Source: Ampullaceana balthica (taxonomy: Eukaryota > Mollusca > Gastropoda > Lymnaeidae). Taken from it: a stretch of DNA of 64,000 bases. Shown one piece after another: positions 22,578-31,950 of this stretch. The number at the start of each line of letters is the position of its first letter. Position 1 is the first letter of the stretch. The notes under the pieces are model-generated. The model had not been told where the DNA came from. It did no database searches and saw only the letters and a program-made list of their open reading frames with translations. A program made the translations under genes and the position numbers. The stretch covers positions 1,576,005 to 1,640,004 of the forward strand of contig CALYLW010000016.1 in NCBI GenBank assembly GCA_944989445.1. The letters run 5' to 3'.

Positions 22578-22844
22578 CTAAAGACATACCTGTATTACGG
22601 GCACTCGCAGCAAGCAATTTTTCCATCCAAACACATGCATGTTCTACATCCGTCTGATGAGCTAAGTATGCCTCTGTTTTTGAAGTGCTTTTAAAGATAG
22701 ATAGACATAATTACGTCACAGAAAAACATCGTTATCTGTATTTTCAAATGTCCTATTTGCAGAAGCTACTAGACATGATAGGAATTTTTTAAATGTCGAA
22801 ACTAAACATGTACTAAAATTTTGCCCGCATCAGTTTTGATATTG

Positions 22845-23480
22845 TGCACACGTTGTTCTCCCACCTACATAGGAGATACGGGAGAGGCGCCTCTCATGTC
22901 GTTTCTTTAAGCATTTTCGGTCGAATACGCAAGTCAAACACAGTCCTGTCTCCCTGGATTTCAATGGACACGATCACATGAAGTTGATTGACCTGTTTTT
23001 CACCGCTATTCACCTGCTAGAACACGCTCGATAGTCAGTCTTGGGAATAGATTTATTCAAGTATATGGGACACCCACATCACAGGGAATGAATGTGTTGT
23101 TCTCACGGGACCCTCACATCACATGGAATAAGTGTGTTGTTCTCACGGGACACTCACATCACATGGAATGAATGTGTTGTTCTCACGGGACACTCACATC
23201 ACATGGAATGAATGTGTTGTTCTCACTGACATGTTGCAACTTCGTCACGCCCACTCATCCCATAGTCTATATAACCTCTGTACTACTCTCTTCCTGCTCT
23301 TTCTGGTTGTTTGATAACACAGCAGCTAAGTTTTCTTTTATTTGATCTTATTTATTTTAGTTCAATTTATTTTGTTTTGTCTATTTTTTCGTTGAGGAAG
23401 GCTTTTTTCCCCGAAACGTGTGTTGTTTTGGGAAGTCCTGCTAGGCCTAGATACATACCCTGTTTAAATAACTTATTTTT
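22845..23480 (+). pseudogene. Penelope-like element 3' relic (GIY-YIG endonuclease)
   Basis: At 22861-23030 one frame reads CSPTYIGDTG, then after a one-base frameshift RRLSCRFFKHFRSN and SPVSLDFNGHDHMKL. This matches the GIY-YIG nuclease layout of Penelope-like retroelements (Y-x-G-x-TG, R, H, then SPVA-x-HF-x-x-x-H). Further down, 23392-23419 has GAGGAAGGC, T-rich loop, CCCCGAAACGTG, a sequence of the kind common at the 3' ends of such elements. The reverse transcriptase is absent, and frameshifts plus a minisatellite (23061-23226) interrupt it. Confidence 0.55.
23061..23226 (+). repeat. 40-bp minisatellite
   Basis: About four units of TCTCACGGGACACTCACATC plus ACATGGAATGAATGTGTTGT, embedded in the Penelope-like relic. 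Confidence 0.85.
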
Positions 23481-23721
23481 TCGAGTTATATAACATTACT
23501 TTATATCTACCCCTGTCAGTTTACCGTACCAGTCCATTGATCTTACCTTTCCATTTGAGGCACACCCTTTGGGCTGACTGTAGCATGCCATAAGAGTAGA
23601 TACAATCTGACCTTGGTTACAGCCAAAGGCATTACAGCCATCAAGCGAACCCAGGCTCTCTCCTGTTTCATACCTCTGTTGGTGCGTAACATTTTAATTA
23701 AGTCATTTAAAAAAATTCTTC

Positions 23722-23905
23722 TGTTGTTGAACATCACTACATTTCATTCACAATTTGTGATACTTATGTTGTTGAACATCACTACATTTCATTCACAATT
23801 TGTGATACTTATGTTGTTGAACATCACTACATTTCATTCACAATTTGTGATACTTATGTTGTTGAAGATCACTACATTTCATTCACAATTTGTGATACTT
23901 CTGTT
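23722..23905 (+). repeat. 45-bp minisatellite
   Basis: Just over four nearly identical units of GTTGTTGAACATCACTACAT followed by TTCATTCACAATTTGTGATACTTAT. Confidence 0.9.
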
Positions 23906-24320
23906 GTTAGACAACATCATAAAGTAAAAGATTTAATGGAAATGGTTTTGTCATTTACTGAGTAATGATTAACCTACTACGCCATTCACTTTACAAGCAT
24001 GATTCGGTGACGATAAGGCCGTCTCGCACCAACTGGACACAAGAATGACTAGAAGCACCAATACCATGCTTTAACTGCTGAAATACATATATAAAAAGAT
24101 ATCATTTTAAAACAAAAAACAAAGTAACAATGAATAACACAACAATTAGTTTATTTCGACTATCCTTCCTGCCTTTCGTGTTTGACAAAATGGAGCACGC
24201 GTGTGTCGCCAATATTATGACTCAATCGGTTAGATCAGATGAACATCATGGTTTCCTTCTTGATATGATTTATGGGAAAAAAATATGGTGGAGGTGCAAT
24301 CAAACTAGTAAGGACAGTAA

Positions 24321-25397
24321 TAAAACAAACCCGTAAAAACAAAGGTTTTTTTTTACTATATATCCCTTATATATGAGACAGAACTAACAGTATTGATTAT
24401 TTTCAAACGCGAGAAACATTTACAGACTGAATATGTCATAACTCAACTTTGCTTCATAACCCTGGGGGGTGGGGGTTGGAAGGTGGGAGAGGGGAAAAGT
24501 CTGGTCACCAATCGCTGGACCAAGCTCAGCGTGACACGTAAAATGTAAACAAAAGCATGCCGGTACTTCGATGGGTCGCGTCAACGCGTGACTGAACAAT
24601 CACGTGAAAAAAAAACAATAACAGTGAATTTGAATTACAAACGTTATATAAGGATAAACTAAAAATGCATTAATTGAATTACGGTACGTTCGATCGATCT
24701 GAAATTTTGATACGATGCATTGTTAGGTGACACGGGTCCATGTGCCAAATTTCAGCTCGATCGGATCATGGGAAGTGGGTCATTTTTGACATCTGTTTTT
24801 CCGCCCGACGTACGAAGAGATGACGACAAGATTTCGAAGTTAATATAAGGGATTTAATAAAACAAACCCGTAAAAACAACGTTTTTGACTATAAATCACT
24901 TATATATGAGACATAACTAAAAGCACTGATTATTTTCAAACGCGACAAACATTTAAAGACTGAATCCGTCTTAACCTATCTTTACTCTATAAACCCTGGG
25001 GGGAGGGGGGAGGGGGGAGGGCGGGTGAGAGAGGTGAAAGATCTGGTCACCGATAGCTTGACCGAGCTCAGCGTAAACAAAAGTACGCCGGTACACCTGG
25101 ATAAAACACGAGACGTGTTCACCTCTGGCTGGTGTGAAGTCAAGTGACCCGTAAAATGTAAACAAAGCGACCGCTACATATAGTTTACATAGATAAACTG
25201 AAAATGCATTAACTTAATTACGGTACGTTCGATCGATCTGAAATTTTGATACCATGCATTGTTAGGTGAGACGGGTCCATGTGCAAAATTTCAGTTCGAT
25301 CGCGTCACAGGAAGTGGGTCATTTTTTACTTTTGTTTTTCCGCCCGACGTACGAAGAGATGACGACAAGATTTCGAAGTTAATATAAGGGATTTAAA
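24321..25397 (+). repeat. ~538-bp tandem duplication
   Basis: Two diverged copies start with TAAAACAAACCCGTAAAAAC at 24321 and 24859. Both contain TTATATATGAGACA, CCCTGGGGGG, ACGGTACGTTCGATCGATCT, GGGTCCATGTGC and CCGCCCGACGTACGAAGAGA, and end AAGTTAATATAAGGGATTTA. They share short blocks with the dispersed repeat at 9086 and 41878. No coding capacity. Confidence 0.8.
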
Positions 25398-25423
25398 AAG
25401 AGCATAATAATGACTTTGAACAT

Positions 25424-25872
25424 GTGAAGACACACACTAGCACTGCTAGCTACCAGGAGACACGCACACTAACACTGCTAGCTACTGGGATACACACATA
25501 AACACTGCTAGCTACCCCACTAACACTGCTTGCCACCGGGAGACAAACACACCAACACTGCTAGCTACCGGGAGACACACATAATCACTGCTTGCTACCA
25601 TGCGCACACCAACACTGCTAGCTACCGGGAGACACACATAAACACTGCTTGCTACCACACTAACACCGCTAACTACCGGGAGACAGACATAAACACTGCT
25701 TGCTACCACACTAACACTGCTTGCTTCCAGGACACACACACACAAACACTGCTGGCTACCGGGAGACACACACACAAACACTGCTTGCTACCGGGAGTCA
25801 CAGTACTCACACACACTAACACTGCTTGCTACCGGGAGACACACACACTAACACTGCTTGCTGGTTGTTTTG
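25424..25872. repeat. irregular minisatellite, ~30-40-bp units
   Basis: Variable-length units built from CACTAACACTGCTAGCTACC and GGGAGACACACA. It opens frames on both strands (e.g. 25512-25781 minus) that are only repeat translations. Confidence 0.85.
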
Positions 25873-26590
25873 CACTGCATCCTTAAAAGTGTACTTTTGT
25901 CTTGACTAAAAACCGTAGCTGGATTTAAAGAAATTGGCAAGAGCCAAAAAGTGCAGCTGACTAATCAGTCAGCAATTACGTCTTTAAAACATATCTTCAT
26001 TACACTGACATTAAATATATGAGTCTCCACTATAAAATGGTTTTAATGATCTATATTTATAATGAAATTACATTAATTTACTGAATCACTTAATGTTGAA
26101 CTAGCGAAGCTAACGCTAAATACATAACTCATACTTAATATGCCAAAAGTACATTATTTAGAGCTAACTATGTCAACACGAGTAGTTGAAGATGCTTTAA
26201 AAGTCCATTTACCTTCAAATGTTCACAGTACAATCACTGTCTTGTAAATAGTTCACTTGATGACTGAAGTTCTCCTGATTTTCGTATCAGAAGTATGCCG
26301 TAACAAGAGGGTCCCCACAATTTTGTAGATTACAGATATATTTTAATTTTTGGTTTCGCCCATTAGAATTTAAAGGTGATATTTATCAACATTTATTTAT
26401 GCAATAATATCTAAATTACCAAGACTTTTCTTTTCAATACATACAAGTATTACAAGGGATTTTTCTAAGCATTATTTGGTTTAGCAGAGGTCTCAATTTT
26501 TATTAGAGAATTGCTTAAACCCTGTGGACACATCAAGTCGGAAAGTCGAGTCTAGTCTTTTATCTAGTCCTGAGAATCTCTCACATTTTT
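25873..26590. other. no gene recognised
   Basis: AT-rich sequence between two minisatellites, without exon-like or TE-terminal signals. Confidence 0.4.
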
Positions 26591-28375
26591 AAGGGAGGGG
26601 TGTGAGGTAGAGGTGAGGAAGGAGGGGTGTGGGGTAAAGGTGAGGAACGAGGGGTGTGGGGTAAAGGTGAGGAAGGAGGGGTGTGGGGTACAGGTGAGGA
26701 AGGGGGGTGTGGGGTAAAGGGGAGGAAGGAGGGGTGTGGGGTAAAGGTGAGGAAGGAGGGGTGTGGGGTAAAGGTGACGACGAAGGGGTGTGGGGTAAAG
26801 GTGAGGAAGGAGGGGTGTGGGGTAAAGGTGAGGACGGAGGGGTGTGGGGTAAAGGTGAGGAAGGAGGGGTGTGGGGTAAAGGTGAGGAAGGAGGGGTCTG
26901 GGGTAAAGGTGAGGAAGGAGGGGTGTGGGGTACAGGTGAGGAAGGAGGGTGTGGGGTACAGGTGAGGAAGGAGGGGTGTGGGGTAAAGGTGAGGAAGGAG
27001 GGGTGTCGGGTAAAGGTGAGGAAGGAGGGGTGTGGGGTAAAGGTGAGGAAGGAGGGGTGTCGGGTAAAGGTGAGGACGGAGGGGTGTGGGGTAAAGGTGA
27101 GGAAGGAGGGGTGTGGGGTAAAGGTGAGGAAGGAGGGGTCTGGGGTAAAGGTGAGGAAGGAGGGGTGTGGGGTACAGGTGAGGAAGGAGGGTGTGGGGTA
27201 CAGGTGAGGAAGGAGGGGTGTGGGGTAAAGGTGAGGAAGGAGGGGTGTCGGGTAAAGGTGAGGAAGGAGGGGTGTGGGGTAAAGGAGAGGAAGGAGGGGT
27301 GTCGGGTAAAGGTGAGGAAGGAGGGGTGTGGGGTAAAGGTGAGGAAGGAGGGGTGTCGGGTAAAGGTGAGGAAGGAGGGGTGTGGGGTAAAGGTGAGGAA
27401 GGAGGGGTGTGGGGTAAAGGTGAGGAAGGAGGGGTCTGGGGTAAAGGTGAGGAAGGAGGGGTGTGGGGTAAAGGTGAGGACGAAGGGGTGTGGGGTAAAG
27501 GTGAGGAAGGAGGGGTAAAGGTGAGGACGAAGGGGTGTGGGGTAAAGGTGAGGAAGGAGGGGTGTGGGGTACAGGTGAGGAAGGAGGGTGTGGGGTACAG
27601 GTGAGGAAGGAGGGGTGTGGGGTAAAGGTGAGGAAGGAGGGGTGTCGGGTAAAGGTGAGGAAGGAGGGGTGTGGGGTAAAGGTGAGGAAGGAGGGGTGTC
27701 GGGTAAAGGTGAGGAAGGAGGGGTGTGGGGTAAAGGTGAGGAAGGAGGGGTGTCGGGTAAAGGTGAGGAAGGAGGGGTGTGGGGTAAAGGTGAGGAAGGA
27801 GGGGTGTGGGGTAAAGGTGAGGAAGGAGGGGTCTGGGGTAAAGGTGAGGAAGGAGGGGTAAAGGTGAGGACGAAGGGGTGTGGGGTAAAGGTGAGGAAGG
27901 AGGGGTAAAGGTGAGGACGAAGGGGTGTGGGGTAAAGGTGAGGAAGGAGGGGTGTGGGGTAAAGGTGAGGAAGGAAGGGTGTCGTGTAAAGGTGAGGAAG
28001 GAGGGTGTGGGGTAAAGGTGAGGAAGGAGGGGTGTCGGGTAAAGGTGAGGAAGGAGGGGTGTGGGGTAAAGGTGAGGACGAAGGGGTGTGGGGTAAAGGT
28101 GAGGAAGGAGGGGTGTGGGGTAAAGGTGAGGAAGGAGGGGTGTTGGGTAAAGGTGAGGAAGGAGGGGTGTGGGGTAAAGGTGAGGAAGGAGGGGTGTTGG
28201 GTAAAGGTGAGGAAGGAGGGGTGTTGGGTAAAGGTGAGGAAGGAGGGGTGTTGGGTAAAGGTGAGGAAGGAGGGGTGTTGGGTAAAGGTGAGGAAGGAGG
28301 GGTGTTGGGTAAAGGTGAGGAAGGAGGGGTGTTGGGTAAAGGTGAGGAAGGAGGGGTGTTGGGTAAAGGTGAGGT
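26591..28375 (+). repeat. 27-bp G-rich minisatellite
   Basis: About 66 units of GTGAGGAAGGAGGGGTGTGG plus GGTAAAG, with variants GACGAA, TCGGG and TTGGG. The plus strand is almost pure purine/G-rich, with two GGGG runs per unit. Segments with a 26-bp variant (GGAGGGTGTGGGGTACAG) recur at ~26942, 27184 and 27587, showing block duplications. Long frames on both strands (607 codons on minus) are artefacts of the 9-codon unit. Confidence 0.95.
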
Positions 28376-28855
28376 TTTGAAAACCGCCCCAAGGTCTGTC
28401 TCACTGTACTTTGCTGTGATTACATCTGCACCATTACCTTTTAATTGTGGGCATGTGAGACGATGAGAACTTTTCCTCGGTTTGTAGCTGATATGTGAAG
28501 ATCACTAATTAAAGGGGCGGGAAAGAAAAACTGTTGGCCTAGATATTAGCCTTGTAGAGCTAGAGACTCAACATTATCGTTATAGTTGCTGCACAAACTA
28601 ATTATCTACAGAGACAGATTATGGATGTTTTTATTACTTGATGTTTTATAAGTTTTCTCAAATCCTTTTTTAAAATATTATTTTGTAACCAGCACATAGG
28701 GTGATTTGATGTCTTGTGTATGGTGAGTCATTGGTGAGACCAGAAATATGTGCATTTTATTTATACCTGTGTATTTTTCGTGTGAAGGGACAAAACGGAG
28801 ACCAGAATGGGGATCTAACCGTTTTTCTCAGATAAAATCTGTGAGACAGTCATCA
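28376..28855. other. no gene recognised
   Basis: Unique AT-rich sequence; no coding structure seen. Confidence 0.4.
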
Positions 28856-29032
28856 CCAATGTTACCTCTAAGGGTCGTTGGTCCGAGATCAAAATAAAAA
28901 AAAACATGTGTTTGAAGTTGCACAGCATACAGTTTTTTGTGCAATATTTTAACAAATTTGCTGCGCGGTAATTCTAAACTGCTGCGTGGCATCAGTCAGA
29001 TATCTGCGCGGCCCCTAAGCCGGTAACATTGG
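28856..29032. mobile_element. ~177-bp MITE, copy 2
   Basis: Inverted ends CCAATGTTACC and GGTAACATTGG, with TCATCA directly repeated just outside both ends (28850-28855, 29033-29038). The interior GCGGTAATTCTAAACTGCTG is shared with 6680-6871 and 54869-55046. The superfamily is not assigned. Confidence 0.75.
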
Positions 29033-29107
29033 TCATCAATGACCAACAAGTGACCTCATTTTTTAGAGTTTCAGCTTTATTCACATGTATAAACTCCAAA
29101 CCACCCA

Positions 29108-30452
29108 GCCTATTTATTTGTGCATTTCATGTGCTGGGGTCAGCAACCCAGAGAGTCATCCATTTCATGGGCTGGGGTCAGCAACCCATAGAGCCATCCA
29201 TTTCATGTGCTGGGATCAACAACCCATATAGACATCCATTTCATGTGCTGGGATCAACAACCCATAGAGCCATCCATTTCATGTGCTGGGGTCAGCAACC
29301 CATAGAGACATCCATTTCATGTGCTGTGATCAACAACCCATAGAGACATCCATTTCATGGGCTGGAGTCAGTCCCCCATAGAGTCATCCATTTCATGGGC
29401 TGGGGCCAGCAACCCATAGAGACATCCATTTCATGTGCTGGGGTCAACAGCCCATAGAGACATCCATTTCATGTGCTGGGATCAACAACCCATAGAGCCA
29501 TCCATTTCATGTGCTGGGGTCAGTCCCCCATAGAGTCATCCATTTCATGGGCTGGGGTCAGTCCCCCATAGAGCCATCCATTTCAGTTGCTGGGATCAAC
29601 AACCCATAGAGACATCCATTTCATGTGCTGGGGTCAGCAACCCATAGAGCCATCCATTTCATGTGCTGGGGGTCAGTCCCCCATAGAGTCATCCATTTCA
29701 TGGGCTGGGGTCAGCAACCCATAGAGACATCCATTTCATGTGCTGGGGTCAACAACCCATAGAAAAATCCATTTCATGTGCTGGGATCAACAACCCATAG
29801 AGCCATCCATTTTATGTGCTGGGATCAATAACCCATAGAGACATCCATTTCATGTGCTGGGATCAACAACCCATAGAGCCATTCATTTCATTTGCTGTGA
29901 TCAACAACCCATAGAACCATCCATTTCATTTGCTGGGGTCAACAACCCATAGAGACATACATTTCATGTGCTGGGATCAACAACCCATAGAGCCATGCAT
30001 TTCATGTGCTGGGATCAACAACCCATAGAGCCATCCATTTCATTTGCTGGGGTCAGCAACCGAAAGAGAGGCATCCATTTTATGTGCTGGGGTCAGCAAC
30101 CTATAGAGCCATCCATTTCATGTGCTGGGGTCAGCAACCCATAGAGACATCCATTTCATGTGCTGGGATCAACAACCCATAGAGCCATTCATTTCATGTG
30201 CTGGGATCAACAACCCATAGAGCCATTCATTTCATGTGCTGGGATCAACAACCCATAGAGCCATCCATTTCATGTGCTGGGATCAACAGCCCATAGAGCC
30301 ATTCATTTCATGAGCTGGGATCAACAACCCATAGAGCCATCCATTTCATGTTCTGGGATCAGCAACCCATAGAGCCATCCATTTCATGTGCTGGGGTCAG
30401 CAACCCATAGAGCCATCCATTTCATGTGCTGGGGTCAGCAACCCATAGAGCC
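29108..30452 (+). repeat. 38-bp minisatellite
   Basis: About 35 units of AGCAACCCATAGAGCCATCC plus ATTTCATGTGCTGGGGTC. Variants are GGGATCAACA, AGACAT and TCAGTCCCCC. Confidence 0.95.
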
Positions 30453-30526
30453 ACTTTAGCGGGACAGCATTCAAACAATAAAACAAATTAATTACAAGAG
30501 CATTGAACTAGTGGACATGAAAACAG

Positions 30527-30540
30527 TTTATTTTTTATTA
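30527..30540 (-). terminator. candidate polyadenylation signals of PRPF3
   Basis: On the minus strand two overlapping AATAAA motifs lie about 1.4 kb after the PRPF3 stop. Another AATAAA lies at about 30943-30948. No other gene intervenes, so 30.5-31.95 kb is probably 3' UTR. Confidence 0.35.
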
Positions 30541-31341
30541 ATATCTATGTACAAACATATTCAGGTAAATGTGGAAACAGTAGTGACAATGTTGGAACAC
30601 AGCTAGGGACTAAACCATTTGTCAAAATGTATTTACTTCAAGAACAAACAATATTTGTTGACATCTTTCATACTCAGTATGAAATAACAAAAACTTTACC
30701 TCATTACACTCAAACGGAAGGTGTATTCATTTGACTTAAAACTGCAGTAGTTAGTTATATGTCAAGTCATCAAATTAGCTTAAGAGGACAGATTCCATCT
30801 TATAATTATAGTAGTCAAAAATTTCAACATTTCAATAGAAAATATTTTTTTAAATATTATGTGTCTAATTTTGACAATTTTCCTGCACAAAAGACATTAA
30901 TCTCTGAAATGCAGTTATTTTTTCTAATAATATTCATATTTTGTTTATTTTATGAAAGAAACAATAGCCCATGCATACCTTTTTTTTCATTATGGCAGTC
31001 CAATAAGACTATAAAAATTATTGCCCTACTATACAAGTGAGAGTGACAATAACTTCTACCTAATTAGCTCACACAAATACCTTTTGCGTGACAGAAACAA
31101 TTTTACTTTACAAGGAATAAAATAAAACCAAAGTGGAGGTTTGAAAAAAAAACTCCCTTCTTAGTGGAAACTTCATTTCGGTTTTGAACAAAAATACAGG
31201 TTTCTTTATAATAAGTTGCAAGTGTATTTGCTATTTCGGCAATGCATTTCACATTTATAGTGAAGAAGTTTGGGTTAGTTTTGATGTCATCTTTCAAGCA
31301 GTTTAAATACACAAATTATGAGCAATTGTGAGTGTCACCAA

Positions 31342-31471
31342 CACAGCAATGATCTGCTGTTAAAACAGCAATGATCTGCTGTTAAAACAGCAATGATCTG
31401 CTGTTAAAACAGCAATGATCTGCTGTTAAAACAGCAATGATCTGCTGTTAAAACAGCAATGATCTGCTGTC
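31342..31471. repeat. six tandem 22-bp palindromes in PRPF3 3' UTR
   Basis: The unit AAAACAGCAATGATCTGCTGTT is repeated six times with almost no divergence. Each unit holds a perfect 7-bp stem, AACAGCA/TGCTGTT, around a 6-base centre, so RNA from either strand would fold into a row of short hairpins. It lies about 480-610 bp downstream of the PRPF3 stop. Confidence 0.9.
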
Positions 31472-31950
31472 AAAAGTTACAAGCTAACACTTGACAGCTT
31501 ATTCAAATGTACTTTTTAAAAATGAAAAACAGAACAAAGAATTAAATGAGCTGCCTTCTGTCCTACTCAGCAAGCACCTAGCTGAGAAACACTTAGCACA
31601 GAATTCAAGTACTATCTCTAATTAACATCTCTCATATCCTCAGTGAAACACCTAGCACTGAATTCAAGTGCAGCCCCATTGTGTAATCTAACCTAACATT
31701 TTTCATATCTTCAGTTTAAAGACAGAATGACTTCATTCCGTTCAGCCAGATTTTTAAAGATAAAAATTCAGATCATGAGACTGGCATATCTGACACTTGT
31801 TTATAACATCTATCTAAGTCCATTTTCACAAAGCATTATAACTAATCTCTGAAAAGACTTCTCTTAGGCCCCTATAGTAAGTGTGTTCAACACAGGCCAG
31901 TGCTGGACCAAGAATGATGACTCGTGCGCGTCCAAGCCGGTTGAGACTAG

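Noticed and set aside
25512..25886. Cys/Val- and Thr/Asn-rich frames on both strands
   Set aside because: Translation of an irregular minisatellite.
26581..28404. 607-codon minus-strand frame (PHLYPTPLL repeats)
   Set aside because: It is the translation of the 27-bp minisatellite, which has a 9-codon period; all similar frames on both strands are equally open, and there is no unique sequence, splice context or promoter.
30759..31312. Short frames of 93 (+) and 69 (-) codons
   Set aside because: AT-rich, no codon bias or homology I can recognise; they fall in the likely 3' UTR of PRPF3.
31342..31471. CRISPR-like array
   Set aside because: The 22-bp palindromes are directly contiguous without spacers and the setting is an animal gene 3' end.
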